Below, piece by piece: positions 10,835-23,647 of a stretch of 64,000 nucleotides of DNA. Source of the stretch: Tulasnella sp. 424 (Eukaryota > Basidiomycota > Agaricomycetes > Cantharellales > Tulasnellaceae); contig WSUB01000011.1 of NCBI GenBank assembly GCA_019633425.1, positions 62,001 through 126,000 of the forward strand, in the 5' to 3' direction. Under the pieces are notes generated by a model that saw only the letters and a list, made by a program, of their open reading frames with translations, searched no databases and was not told the DNA's origin. Numbering within the stretch: position 1 is the stretch's first letter; the number at the start of each line of letters is the position of its first letter. The translations under genes and the position numbers were made by a program.

Positions 10835-12241
10835 ATGTCCGATACTGAGGAAAAAGCTACTACCACTGTCAGCACGACTGTCACAGTGACTGAAGGCACA
10901 TCTCAAGACGGAGCCAAGGTTGAGACGGCCGAAGTCGAGGAATCCACGACTGTTTTGACAAAACGCGCCCACGAAGAAGATGATGCAGAACCGACCCCGT
11001 CTCAAGAACCCAAGAAACGCAAAGTATCTGCCATGGCTGCGTATGTATCTGCGCTACCTTTTGCTCGCGTAACGAGTATCGAATCTTTGTTCTAGGTCTG
11101 GCTCTCTTCTTGGCTACTTCAAGCCAAAGCCCAAAGCAAACGCCCCGGCAGAAGCCTCCTCCGCTCCCAACAGCGACCTCGACCTCCCTCCTGCCACAGA
11201 AACTGGCAAGAGCAAGGACGCCATTGAGGACTTGGAACGTCGCACTCTGGCAAAGGACTGGCGTGATGCATTGCAAGCGGAATTCACCAAGGACTATTTC
11301 ATTAAGGTACGCCCTCCATTGTTGCCAAGTTCTCGGCACCTATTGAAGCTGTTGCTTTAGTTGAAGGAGTTCGTGAAGAACGAGTACAAAACACAAACAG
11401 TGTATCCAATCCGTAAGATTCACTTCGTGCATCGCTCCTGCAAAGGTAGATTTTAAAACTCCGCCCTTTCTCAGCCAAGGACGTGTATTCCTGGTCACGC
11501 CTCACCAAATTAGAGGCTGTCAAGGTTGTCGTTATCGGCCAGGATCCTTATCACCAGCCAGGTGGCACAACCCTCTTGAATCGCATTCTAACTTGTTCGC
11601 TGACGCTTCGTTCAAGGGCAAGCCCATGGGTTGTCGTTCTCCGTCAAAGACCCCGTCGCCCCGCCCCCTTCTCTTAAAAATATCTACAAGCAAGTGGCGA
11701 CTGATATTCCAAACTTCAAGATCCCTAAATCTGGGTAGGATAACCCGGTCACTGCTCACACTTTGGCTCTTCACTGATATTTCCTATTCGGTCAGCGACT
11801 TGACACTTATTGCTCGACAAGGCGTGCTTTGGCTCAATACTTCCCTTACAGTCCGCCGAAGCTCGGCCGCGTCGCACTCGAAGAAAGGTTGGGAAACGTT
11901 TACCACCGCAGTTTTGAAAGCCGTCGCGACCCGAAAGACTGCCAAGGGTGTTGTTTTCCTCGCTTGGGGTGCCCATGCGCAAAAGATTGTCAAGGATGTG
12001 AATCCAGATAAGGTAGGCTAGTAAGGTCAGCAAGTTGGGGCTTTTCTGAAACTTTACATCTCTCCAGAAAAAGCACCTGATCCTAAGTTCGGCCCATCCG
12101 TCTCCCCTCTCCGCTCATAACGGTTTCTTCGGGAATGGCCACTTCAAGAAGACAAACGAGTGGCTTGCCAAGAATTATGGCATCGAGAATCAGATCGATT
12201 GGACGGTCCTAAACCCTGAAGAGGAGGAAGCGAAGAAGTAA
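10835..12241 (+). CDS. UNG1: Uracil-DNA glycosylase, family 1
   Basis: Seven exons (10835-11040, 11096-11306, 11361-11412, 11475-11561, 11617-11734, 11796-12012, 12068-12241) sum to 1065 bases, or 354 residues. The N-terminus (about residues 1-95) is Thr/Glu-rich, with a basic PKKRKV-like patch ([10 protein letters not shown]) and a [10 protein letters not shown] segment resembling a PCNA-binding box. The catalytic domain has the water-activating loop [18 protein letters not shown], which is split by an intron, plus [11 protein letters not shown] and the leucine loop [13 protein letters not shown]. The enzyme removes uracil from DNA in nucleus and mitochondria. It begins 143 bases after the Not4 stop on the same strand and ends 138 bases from the convergent PAN2 stop. 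Confidence 0.95.
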
Positions 12242-12379
12242 TTCCAAGGATATCCTAGGGGTCCTTGGTGGTCGCGCAACGTTTCGATAATCGCACTGAG
12301 CTGTCGTCGATTTTGTGTAAATTATCTAACTTTTTTTTTCTAGATTTTGTAGAATACGATTGGTGACCCGAAGTCAGCT

Positions 12380-15300
12380 CTATCGTCGATGGCGGTTCCT
12401 GCTGCGCTGTGGCGACTGAGGTTGTTGTTGTGGCTGCTGTTGTGGCTGTGATGGGGGTGGCGTCCAGGACTGATTTGGGAATTGCATTTGAGGTTGTCGG
12501 GACATCGAGAAATCGAAACCCATTGGACTACCGCGTCCGGAAAATTGTTGTTGCATGAATCCCATTTGAGGTATCGGGCTGAGACTGAACTGCTGCATAA
12601 AGCCTGAAGAAACTCGGGGGATCTGTGGGGACATCGGAGGCGGGCTCGCTGGAACGACTTCCGGTGACGAACTAGGATCTGCGGGTGGTTTGAAGTTCTG
12701 GATCCATATATCTTACTCAGATGAGTACGTGGAGGACAAGCAGGAAGCCACTAACTGTTTTCTTGCCCTCCCGGTAAATTTCCTCCAGTAATTCATCAAA
12801 TGTGCCTTCTGCCTCGTGTTCCTGATATTTCTGGTACAGCAGCAAGGCCGCTCGGGCGTCTTCGATGGAGTCGTGGGTGATTCCCTGGATTGGTTCCTTC
12901 AAGACATACCACGACAGGAACCGTAGGGATAGCCTTCTCTGACGCTCCTTGATAAAATACAAATCGACGGTATCGAGTACTTGCTCCGGTGGTACGAATA
13001 AATCTGGCCAAATGAGTTAGTACACATCCCAGCAAGCCGAAACGCCAAGAACGCACTGATTGTGCGGAAGTCCTTTGGCAATCCGTGACCCACGAAAATG
13101 CAACCAAGGTCCACGAGAAGACGAAGTTTCTTGTACACGGTTTTCAGAGGTAGCAGTGTATGTCTGGACATTGTCGGGTCCAGATCCCCGACTAAAGGTA
13201 AACGTCAGCTCGTGACGCAGTGCCTTGAAACGGCAAAGCTTACATCTTATCCCAGAGAACTCCGTCAGATAGTTGACAATGGTGTCCGTTGTGTGGATAT
13301 AGTCGTCCATGAACGGAGTCCCGCTGCTCGTCCCTTGCCCCCTCAAAACAGAAACGCGGGCGAGAGTCATTAGTGACGGGCGAATAATCTTCTTCGTGCC
13401 ATCGGATCTATACTCGGACTCTTCCTATGGAGAAACCTTGCATTAGGCTAAACAGCTCCTTCACCATGAGCGATCACTAACCTGCTGCAACGCGACGAAC
13501 TCCGCATCGATGGCAACGACCGTTCCTGGAGTCAGGAGTTCACTCGCTTCCAGGACCTTATGCTTCTGTGCTGACCAGTCGGTATTCCTGAAGATACGCC
13601 GATTATAATCAGAGTACAAAGTTGAAATGAGGAGGGTTGTCTGACCGTGCAATGCTATGCTGCCGGCAAAGAATGGTGGGATCCAATTTTGACGGTAATC
13701 CGGTGAAATCTAATTGATTGACGGTGTCTTTTCGCTCTAAAAACAGCATGCAGGGCACCTATGCAAGGGAGTGGTTAGTCCCTAGGTCGGAAACGTCAAC
13801 GCAGGCTGAACTTGCTGACCTTCCAGTCTGACGGGAACCCCAAAGCCTCGTCCTCCGAAACATTCTGAACCACGAAATCATTGAACAAATACCAAGGGCT
13901 GGATTTTGGGCTGACTCGTTCGGAGTCGGGAACTAAGAACGGCGCCAGATCAGTTCGTTTTCAGCGCGTCACTAAAAGCCTTCCTTTACTGCAAACTGCG
14001 GCAACAAGATGGGATTCTTTGGGTGTAACCCGGACCTGGAAAACAACGGCCTGAAAACAGGTTGTTACATTATGCTCGTGGTAGTGGGAGGAGCCTAAGA
14101 CGGGACCCACTCTTAACTTGTACTTGACCTCATTAGCCTGGCCATCTTCAAGTCCATCTGGAGCATTGACAGTGATTTCGGGGGTGAGGAATCTCTGAGG
14201 GCCTAGCGGTGTCTTCCGGTCGCGCCAGATTTTCAACGCATCGTCTGTGAAGGCCGCAGCATTGACGGAAAGGACGGGCGGTAAAGACCCCGAAGGAATG
14301 GCTCTGCTGGAGATGAAGGTCGCTTGCTGTCGGCAAGTCTGGCAAGTTGATCGATAAGACGTCTCGCGCTGAAGGGAAGTCGTTAAGAGCTGCGAGATAG
14401 AATGAGGAAGAGGCGCTGGAGGTTCGTGCGGTAGTTGCTAATTTGTCTCCAGGGATCAGCGCCTTGCACAGTGTAAATGCTCCAGAAAACAGACCTTCCG
14501 AGGGTAATTCAAGTCGACCACGTGAGATGAGTAGCTTCTTTCGGTTGCGGCGCGGCATTGCCCACATGTCGCGACGGTTTTTGATGACATTCCAAATATC
14601 TGAGTGACAGGTGGAGGCGTTGGCGAACCTTGATCCCAAGCCTTCAATGAAGGGGGCACAATGACTGGGTTTGGATTGGTGTTGCCCTCGCTCGCCATCT
14701 CCTCCATAATGAATCGGTTGAATTGCTGGATCATGGTCAAATAGTCCGGATTCACACCGTCGAGGGTGTAGTCGATCAAACTAAGTGCCATCGCTAGAAA
14801 CCCAACTCTAAGCGTCCGATAAGGGGGTCAAGAAGTTCCGTAACTCACCTTGTGGCTTCTTACCGATAACTTTGCAGAAGTTGCTAGCTTGGCAATTCGT
14901 TCCTTTCGCGTCTTCTAGCATGCGAGAGAGGAATCCGAGCTCACAGAGCAGGCAATACTCGATCTCACAGGGCGTGGTGATGTGAGACTTTGCATGCGCC
15001 CGGAGGGGAGATATGTAGAACAGAGATTGGACCATAGAATTGGTGTAGGAGTTCATGATGTGCGACTCGAGGCCACTGTACTCGGTCTTGTTGTAGTATC
15101 TAAGGGCCGTGCTCTTAGCTCAGTATCGAGTATAAGAGGACCATCCCTACCCGAAATCGAAATCCTCAATGCCGAACTTCGAGTATTTGATGTCGGTCTT
15201 ACGCCAATGGACAGGTATCTCCGGCTTCGGATAGTTTGAAGCCTGAGCAGACGGGCCAGCCTGGGGGTATCACGACTCGTTAGCATACCTCTTCGGGGTC

Positions 15301-16903
15301 CGTCCCCTAGGGCTACTAACTTCAGCAGCGCGTTCTTTCCCTCTTCTGTTTTGGTTACTCCGGAACCTTCCTTCATCCTTCGTCACTGGTTCCTTAGGGG
15401 CCAAATTCCGCTTCCCTCGTAATTCTCTTGGCAAAGCTGCATACCCGATCGAATCGTGGACCCGCACGTTCTTTAGTACCGCTTCTGGAATCTTCTGGCG
15501 TGGAGGGAAGTAGGTCCCAGGTTTGAACAGCGCTGCAGATGAGCCGGACAGAAGTGCTTCATCGTAGTATGGCATGCCGATCGTGTTTAGAGGACTGTAC
15601 GATTTAAAGAGCGGGTCAGTAGGGAGAAGTGCAAAGTTCCAGCTCAAGGCTCGGTTTCACGCACGTCGAGTCAGTCCACTCGATGTGAGGTAAGGGTTCC
15701 GGTGGATCTGGCCAAGGAGGAGGGTCTCCTTCAAAACCATTCCAAGGGATGCGTTCTTCTTCTGGTCCCGAATACAGCATTTGAATATACCCGTCTGCGT
15801 CACCGAATGCGAGGTACACGCCTGTCGGAGAAAAGGCGACTGAACTGATGTATGACGACACAGAGAGCTAGAGTGGCCATGTACCCAACCCTTCGGTTAG
15901 ATACACTCTCAGGCACGGACACCATACCCGCTCACCTGATGGTACTCCTGCCCACTCATTGGGTTGGTTACGTCCACTATACTGACCATTCCCTGGGCAG
16001 AAGTCACGACAATCGATGTCGACCGCTTGGGGTGGACGTTGATCAACGTCGGAGGTTGGACGAAGGGAATTGGGGACAGGGGTTTCATCGCTCTAACGTC
16101 AAAGACCTTGACTAAGGCGTCTGGCATGGGTCGGAACTGTCTGACAACGCCGTGAATGAGATACTTTCGACAATTTGTCTGGGGCGTTGCCGATATTATT
16201 CGCCGAGAGTACTCACCCGTGACCCCATCCACACGTATAAATGTAGTTCCCACTGACTTCAAGGTCCTGGATACCCCCGGGATGAGCTAATACCGACGTC
16301 CCACCACTCCCACTAGCGTCAAAGGGCTTCTTGAAGCTCGTTCGAAAGTCGTGCGTCCGTATGATTCCATCCGACGCACCAGATACGAGGTAGTTGTACG
16401 ACGTTTTCAAGTGCGTCACGTACGAGGGGCTAGGCACGGTTCGCACTTCCGTGCCATTCGTTGCGTTAATGACGATGAACTCGGGTTGCGTTGCGGTTGC
16501 TGTTCCAAGGACGATATAATTCGATGTTGATGGATGATCCGAGAATGTGCTTAGAGGTTTCGTTGGCCTTCCGATGCGTCGCATAAGCGTCGCTTCCGCC
16601 CTCCACCGTGCCCCCAACTCACGTGTAATACCACTTGTTGACACCTCCTTTACCCCAACTCCCTATCCCACTCTCCGTAACAGCTCTAACTTCCTTATCG
16701 GTGCATACGACCTTGGTCACAGGGTGCCCTTTAGTGGTGGCGGGGTACGTGACACCCCTCGCGTGAGTCGGGTAGTGTGCGGTAACCGATCCGCCCGCTG
16801 TGCCTGACCAAAGAACGTCTGAAGTCGGGTCGAATGCGAGTGAGAGGATGGGTTGATGTCTTGGGTGTAGTAGTGGTTCGTGTAATCTGTATGTATTGGT
16901 CAT
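12380..16903 (-). CDS. PAN2: PAN2, catalytic subunit of the PAN2-PAN3 deadenylase
   Basis: The gene has many exons, from ATG 16901-16903 ([18 protein letters not shown]) to TAG 12380-12382. An N-terminal WD40 propeller (about 15.6-16.9 kb) includes SFDPTSD-like and [13 protein letters not shown] blades. A linker follows, then a ubiquitin-protease-like domain (about 13.9-15.1 kb) in which the usual catalytic Cys motif reads NSYTNSMVQ, so it is inactive as in other PAN2 proteins. The DEDDh exonuclease has [12 protein letters not shown] near 13.5 kb, [12 protein letters not shown] near 13.1 kb and [12 protein letters not shown] near 12.85 kb, so all acidic residues and the His are present. The C-terminus is Gln/Pro-rich and low in complexity. 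PAN2 trims poly(A) tails in the cytoplasm. I did not resolve every intron. Confidence 0.93.
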
Positions 16904-17184
16904 TTGGAGGTCTCGGCACCTTTGAAAGGTGGAGAGGGGGAGGTTGGAGCGAAGGCTTGAGGGCTCAGGGATGACTTGCGGATGAAGGCGCCTTGGACGG
17001 GGATAAGGGATATCGTTAACTCCGTTACTGGTTGTCCTGCGCGTTACCCGATATCACTCATCCCGCTCCTATTGACATCTCCTAGCACTGAAAGCCAGCT
17101 TGTACGCTAAATTTCGGCTGATAATATTGTGCAAGGCTGTAACTTACGCTCTCGAATTTGTGTCACCATCAGATCTCCTCACCA
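16904..17184. promoter_or_regulatory. Divergent promoter region, PAN2 / PDCD5
   Basis: There are 281 bases between the two divergent start codons and no coding exon. It must carry the promoters of both genes. No specific element was recognised. Confidence 0.5.
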
Positions 17185-17800
17185 ATGGCTGACCAAGATC
17201 CCGAACTCCAGGCAATCCGCGCAGCCCGTCTGGCTCAACTTCAAAAACAAGGCCCATCCACAAGCGCCCCAGCAAGCGGTCCATCTGACCAGGATGCTGC
17301 CGAACAGCGAAAGCAAGAAGACCAAATGAGACGAGACTTGTTAGCTACCGTGTTGGACTCGAGTGCCCGAGAACGACGTACGTACATCTTACATTGGGGC
17401 CCATTGCTCTCCACACCTCGCGACTGATGAATCCGTCGCGTGTTCAAAGTATCGAGAATCTCGCTCGTCAACCCTTCGCTTTCCAAGCAAATCGAGAGTA
17501 TTCTTTTGCGGATGGCACAATCAGGTCAACTGCGTTCGCGAATGACTGAGGACCAGTTGATCGGATTGCTTGAGCAGGTAAGGAGCTTAACGTGATCCGG
17601 TTATCCTTTAAGACGAGACCTGGAACATTCTTTTGACTAGGCTGAAGCTGCTCAAGCCAAGGCAGCCCCGAAGACGACGATCAGCGTGAGTCACCGCACC
17701 ACTCAATATTACCTGCCTAGATCGTTGCTAAAGTCGCACTATCACATAGTATCAACGACGAAAAGCTTATGACGACGACGACGACGACTTTGACCTATGA
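17185..17800 (+). CDS. PDCD5-family DNA-binding protein
   Basis: Four exons (17185-17377, 17450-17577, 17641-17685, 17750-17800) sum to 417 bases, or 138 residues. The start MADQDPELQAIRAARLAQLQ, the helical core ERLSRISLVNPSLSKQIESI and MAQSGQLRSRMTEDQL, and the end TTISYQRRKAYDDDDDDFDL follow the PDCD5 (TFAR19) pattern at the usual length. The family binds DNA and helps the TRiC chaperonin fold tubulin; the fungal role is not settled. The ATG at 17185 was chosen over one nine codons upstream because it begins the conserved sequence. Confidence 0.93.
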
Positions 17801-18031
17801 CGTGCAGATCGCGAAATCCGGGAGGCAACTGACATTTCGATCGTAATTGGTCACGCCATGAAACCGATCATAAGCAGTCCATGTCCGCATTGCGTGTGTA
17901 TAAGATGGTTCTCTGTACAAATAGGTACACAGCGGGGGCATATTAAAAAACCATCAAATGTCTAAAAAACGAGATCACTCGGGGACTTTTTTCCCTCTTC
18001 GTTCCTAAAATTCCGAGGGCGTCTCCCGCTT

Positions 18032-19140
18032 TTAATGTTGTTCGGCGTCGGAGCTGGGTTTCAAAAGACCACCAAGTAACCAGCCGCCAAAGACAATTCC
18101 GGCAAGGCCGTACAGGCCCTTTCTTTCGTCTCGGTCCAGCGTGGTGCGCTTGGGATCATCCGCCCAGTGACCGGCTTGGAGCGACGAGCCGAGTGACTTG
18201 CGAGCCGCGTGGAACTTGTCCGTCCAAGATTCGGTAGGAGCTGAACTGGTTGAAGAAGAAGGGGCCGCTTGCACCGGAGGGTTTACGACAGTGGTGTTGG
18301 TTGGGTGAGCTGGAGCAGCGAGGTGTTCGTCAAGCCCCGAAACGGCATGGATCTTCGGCGTATCTTCTGGTGCAAATGCTTGAGGCGGGGAAGCAGAGTC
18401 TGCCGGAGAGGAACCATAATTTTCGGGAACGACGGGCTAATTACGGAGGCGTTTTTGTGCAAAGGGAGAGAGTGGGGGGAAGTGACGTTGCGACGAGTTA
18501 ACAAAACCGGATACTTCCGGGTGTGTGTGCCACACGGCGACCAACAACCCAAAAATCAACACTCACGATGACAGGCCCTTCCTCCGGAGGATCCTCTTCA
18601 CGAGGGATGGCAACGTACAAAGGAGCCGATCGTTTTGGTGCGAAAGGGTTATCGCTTGTGGGGATGCCTGGAACTTGCGGTGCGGGCGACTCGGAGGGAC
18701 CCGGTCGGAGGGTCCGGCTAGATTTAAATGCAGTCCGTGCCGTGGTGGCGGATGGTGTAGCGTTGACTGGAGTATCAGCTGGCGCGACGACCTTGGAGGA
18801 TGAGGATGATGTGCTCTTGGCGGGAGCTTCTGCGGGTGTCGAGGTGCTGAAGCCTTTCTGGGACTGGCCTGCGCGGGTCAAGTCGTCTGCCTGCAGGCGA
18901 GCGAGCAAGGAGGCTTTATTTCCACTCCTGAACGAACACCTTCGTTAGAGAGTACTCTCTAGGTAGAGAATGGAAGGGTACCGAGACATACTGAGGAATG
19001 CCTCTTTCTCTCGCCTCTCGCCTCAGTTGTGTATACGACCATTCTTCCTTGGGTCTTGCCAGCAGCTGGGAGGCGAGACCACGGTTGGACAAGAGTCGCC
19101 TTGATGCTTGGGCCTGGACTGTGAGGCGTGCGGTGATCAT
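18032..19140 (-). CDS. Mitochondrial SAP-motif protein, Aim34-like
   Basis: Three exons start at ATG 19138-19140 and end at TAA 18032-18034. The N-terminus (MITARLTVQAQASRRLL) is rich in Arg and Ser with no acids, a typical mitochondrial presequence. A SAP-like helix-turn-helix follows: WSYTQLRREARERGIPQ joined across an intron to SGNKASLLARLQADD. A long Ser/Thr/Pro/Ala-rich disordered part comes next. A segment WTDKFHAARKSLGSSL precedes one membrane helix near the C-terminus (LAGIVFGGWLLGGLL). Yeast Aim34 has the same order of presequence, SAP motif and C-terminal membrane helix. Function is unknown beyond mitochondrial maintenance phenotypes. Confidence 0.65.
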
Positions 19141-19575
19141 CGTCCTAGCCTGGAGAGGACAATGGTGGAGAGATTGATGGAATGGAATATTTCCTGGGTG
19201 TTGGCTTGTGAGAGACTCTGACGTCGATCGAACATTCTTCACACGAACAGGGAAAATTCTTCTATTTGAAGTTGTTGACTCGCCCACCACTTCCGGAACG
19301 GGAGAAGTGCAACCGGGAGTCTATAAGCTGCGACTACCTGGTACACCCTACAATACTTACGTGAATGATCAGCATTTGCAGGTTGAGCACCATGTAAACC
19401 CAATAGTTCACTCTTGAGACATAGGGTTATACAGAGACGGCGTCCCCCTGTGTTTCAAGTGTCACGTTACGAGGGAAGGGGATAAATCTTCGCTTTTGGT
19501 GCCGAGGATCGCACCTTTGCTTGGGTGGCAAACACGAATATATGTGCAGAGTTTCGTGTGCTGAACGACGTGAGA
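19141..19575. other. Intergenic, divergent promoters
   Basis: This is the spacer between the Aim34-like start and the first ATG of the HNH gene. An open frame continues upstream of that ATG to about 19525, but only from a GTG, so I leave it out. Nothing else was seen. Confidence 0.4.
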
Positions 19576-20829
19576 ATGCTCTCTCTGACCGATTCACCAT
19601 CAACCATGGAACCCCCGAACTCGGAGCTGCGTGCCCAACTCAAGCTCATATCTCTTGAAGAGCTTCGAACCATGGTTCCTCAAAAGCTAGCTACGTACCA
19701 GGCCAACGATCCGATCAAGGAGAGAACGGCACCCTTCCTGCAGGCGCTGTTCGACTTCGCTCCAACAGCCGCTGGACAGCAAACTGTCGCCGTCGACATT
19801 TTAGCGTGTGCCACCAACGACTCCTTAGAGAAGCTTGCGGACCGATATCTGTATAATCTCATAGCTCCCAGTGAGTTCCTCTTTGGGGATACACTGCGTT
19901 TGCAGAAGTGACCTGACTTTGATAGTACGTGCGGCTGGTGGGCGAACCCCACCTCTATCGGAGCATCCTTCTAGACCCGCCCCCGATTCGGACGCCATTG
20001 TCAATTCCTACCTTGCGGAACCTCTCAAGTGCGACCGGTCGGCTATTCGGGAGCTTGTGAGTGCTGTCCCCGAAATCGTTTTATGCCTTTCGCTTATCTT
20101 TATCAGGTTCTCCGTCGGGACAATTACAGATGCGTCGTGAATGGGAGGGTTGATGCCAATTCGATCCAAGCCGGAACAACCGAGTGGCAGCCAGGTGACG
20201 ACTACACGACAGTGGAAAATGTGCATATCCTTCCATTTTCTTTGGTGCCTGGGTCTGAGCAACGAAACGTAATGAGTTGACCTACTACGGACTGCTGGGT
20301 TATTATTCTGACGATACTCCTTCTATACTACAGCACCATCGAACCGGTGCGATTTGGCATGAAATAAGTGCCTTTTCTGGCATTCCTCTTGATGAGCTTA
20401 CCCGAGGCAACATCGATCGACCTGAGAACTGCATAGCTCTCGACCATATGTTTTACAAGTGGTTTGGCGAACTCTCGATTTGGTTTGAGCCCACTGGTGA
20501 TGTGAGTTTTGTTTTTAAAACTCTGTCGATTGCGTCATTTACTAAAGTCAAGGAAGCCCAACACCTACACGGTTCATTACTGGGGCCGCATAAATCTATT
20601 GCCAGGCCTACCTGACACCGCGTCGTTTGTGTCGAGGTCCGGTGTTCCGGTTCCAGATCCCCGCTACTTGGCGCTGCATGCAGCTTGTGCAAAGGTAGTG
20701 CATCAGAGCGGTGTGGCCGAGATTTTGGACAAGATTCTCGAAGATCTAGAACAGAAAACTGTGCTCTCGAGCGATGGGTCAGCTGCCCATTTACTTCACC
20801 ACGCCCTCGCGATGATTGCAGTGCAGTAG
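19576..20829 (+). CDS. HNH_2-type nuclease-domain protein
   Basis: Five exons (19576-19870, 19926-20056, 20107-20268, 20334-20501, 20548-20829) sum to 1038 bases, or 345 residues. The first 100 residues are helical and without a known motif. The middle has the HNH core: LRRDNYRCVVNGRVDA, then TVENVHILPFSL (the H of HNH next to a hydrophobic strand), then RPENCIALDHMFYKWFGELS (N and final H). The C-terminal part includes YWGRINLLPGL and PVPDPRYLALHAAC. Proteins of this build are numerous in mushroom-forming fungi and have no assigned role. Nuclease chemistry is predicted from family only. A stretch about residue 180 matches the HNH_2 pattern better than bacterial restriction enzymes. Confidence 0.75.
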
Positions 20830-21447
20830 GTCTGGTTTCATTTTGCCAGAATGATCTCCTTAATCATTGCCATCACTTCTGTAGAGATGATTCGTAAAGC
20901 TTGATCGAGAATCAGAGATCTCATGGACTGGCAGAGACCGGCGATGTCATCGGGCTCCCTCGGCCGCCTCCCAAACCTCGTGCCAGGATGGATGGCGGCA
21001 ATGGTCGTATTACAAACGATGTCAGATACCAGCCTCACAAGAGAGTAACGAGTTTGCCAGTATTGCTAATGCGTGGGGGTGATGGAGTTATTTGTTGTGG
21101 CAAAGAGAAAAGGTTAATTCCAATGAAGCCTGGTTTCTACATAGACTGCCCAACGTTTACGACTTGGGCAATGTGGACGGGTGTGCACGCCTCATGCTGC
21201 AGAGTGCAAGGGATGAGGGACATTAACGGGAGTGACTTGTTTCATCTGTCTGGCAAAAGCGTCCGTTCGATCGTTCTATACATTTCACGTTTTCAAGCAA
21301 CTCTGTTTTCATAGCACGCGTCTCTCTTCTCAACATCCCCTCGATCCCGTTTGCCTCTCTGCCCCCTACATTCCACGCACACTTATCCGCAGCCTTCACA
21401 GATCATCCTCATCCTATAAGTCCCTCTCAAACGACATAAAAGCCGAC
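20830..21447. other. Intergenic, no gene seen
   Basis: An open frame at 20901-21314 has no recognisable features and no conserved splice pattern. The last 130 bases before 21448 are pyrimidine-rich on the plus strand, suggesting the promoter of the next gene. Confidence 0.4.
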
Positions 21448-23430
21448 ATGTACACCTCTCGGCAGTTGGGACGTACAGCAGGTCCTCCAGCGCACGAGCC
21501 CGCCTTCCTCTACGCCCCACTCTCAGCAACACCAACCGGCACTTCTGGTGCAATCACCCCAAATAATCCTTGGGCAAGATTCAATCAAGCAGCTCCCATG
21601 GCAGTCACCGCGCAGAAGAAAGCCATCACCAACCACGCTAAAGGTTCCTCAGGTTCACCGTCAGAGGCGCCCAACGAATGGAGCCTTGCCTCCGCCGGAT
21701 ACGGCCCTATGGGAGGCGGGATCATCAAGACAAAGCGACTGCTCACTCTTGCTTTCGATGACAAAGAGGCAGTCTGGTCGTTACCAGAGACCTTTGCGGT
21801 GAGCCAGCTGATCCGGTCGCGTGTTTTCGTCGCGCTTATCACCAGTCTATTCACGAATCGCGCGACGGCTTCTTGACGCCCTGCTTCCATTTCCCGCGTT
21901 TCGCCACCGCCCTGCCATTAGGAAGTTGAAGAGATCGCTCGCAACTGGATTCAACCACCAGAGGGAGCCAGATTCGATTTTCGTATCCCATCAGAGTATG
22001 CCAGCCTGCTTGCGTCGAGATTAGTCCATGGTGAGCTACCAACGCCCATCCTGCACCGAGGACCCCACGCGTCCCATGCTTCCTCTCCCATTTACACCCT
22101 CCTTTCTTTTTACCCCCGCATAGGTCCATATCTATCGATAGTCAATGAGGAGACCTATCAGATCGCAATCGACCGGATGCAGGTCATTCGGATCGAGATT
22201 GTTAGCGATGCCCCACCTCCCCCAGAAGAAGAGCCGTACGTCCATTCACTATCCTTCCCGGGTTATGGAATCCTTTGACCAAGCCTCCTCGCTATCTTGG
22301 GCAGATCTCCGCCTCCGCCGCCCCCACCTGTGTTCGAGATGCCATGTGAATTCGACTTGGAACTCTTCCCGGGCCACCGCGTCGCTCTCGGAACGATATG
22401 CACCTCCGAAGACTTGGACATGTCCCGCGATGAGGACGGTACACTCGTCGATGGCTCATTCTGGGGATGCTTGAAGATCACTCATACCGACGAACAACAT
22501 GCAATGGAGTTCCGAGGAACGCGTGTCTCTCCCTCTCCATCGACAACATCCACCAGTCTCTCTTTACCGCTTCCCACCGACCTTGTCATGGATCACCGAA
22601 CGGTCGAGCGCCTAGCGGTGGCCTCTCGTCCTTCGACCGTGAAGAGCAGTATACGGATATTCTCTCCCAAGGAGGACAACATCGAGATTGGAATTTACTT
22701 TAGTCCGATGTGGACTTTGACCAGTAGCTTCCCACCCGCTGAGAAGGAAGGAGAGCAAAAGTGCAAATGGCATGTGAAGACGAAACCTGGCGGAGTAATC
22801 GAACATTTAGGAACGTCGGTGGTTATGAGCGAGTTGTTCTACGAGGCTACGTGAGTCCACCCTCTGTCCTTAGGCTACCTGGCTTGGCTCTTCAGACTCA
22901 TATGGTATTTCGACAGCCCCGACACCAGTGTCATGTCTCTCTCGGGTTTCGTGACCCGGAGCAACAGCTACGCTATGCCCCTGGCGTCTTTCATGGTTCA
23001 CCTCACCAAGGTCCTCGATTCGTTCGGAATCCCGATGACAGCTCGGTCGTCCTTCATCAGGTATATTCAAACCACTTCGGCCATGCGTAATAGGTACAGT
23101 AACTGAAACCCTCTACCTATGATTTATAGCAACAACTTCCCCGCGTTCTCTCTCCACCGAAACATTGCCTTCCGATTCATGCCACCAAAGAGCATCAACC
23201 GTGCAATCGAGCTATGGTGCACTCACACCGTACCCATTACATGGACGCGGATATTCCTCATGTGGAGAGGCGTATCGGATGATGAGCTCGGTTCTACGTT
23301 CATTCCTGCCGGGATGGGAGAAAAGGAAGCGAACGAGAAGGATTGGAAGAGCGTTATCGAGTATAAAGAAGAGGCGAGTGATACCGCGCTGTTTAGTGTG
23401 TCGGAGATTAGTGCAATCGAGTGTGCGTAA
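21448..23430 (+). CDS. Uncharacterised protein, six exons
   Basis: Six exons (21448-21798, 21922-22030, 22124-22235, 22305-22850, 22917-23060, 23130-23430) sum to 1563 bases, or 520 residues. Every junction is GT-AG and in phase, so this is a real gene. The first 70 residues are disordered. A block with KRLLTLAFDDKEAVWSLP leads to VEEIARNWIQPPEGARFDF. A proline run splits two folded parts. The later half contains GSFWGCLKITHTDEQ, DPDTSVMSLSGFVTRSNSY and FPAFSLHRNIAFRFMPPKS. There is no signal peptide or membrane helix. I do not recognise the family. The layout suggests a soluble protein with two beta-rich domains. Confidence 0.75.
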
Positions 23431-23647
23431 TATTGATGCGGGAGGGGGATTTTTAATTAAGGTGAAAGGGTGCTTTGATAGTGGATACCCTCTGTTGTGT
23501 TTTGGCTACTATTGTGCATCTAGTTTGGATATAGTTAATGGCATTCATCGTTACTAGTCTATGGCGTTCTCTACTACACATCCGTCCTCCAAAAACCATG
23601 CACCGTTTAGTCTCGGGTTAATAATTAGCATTGGGCCGTTCGACTTG

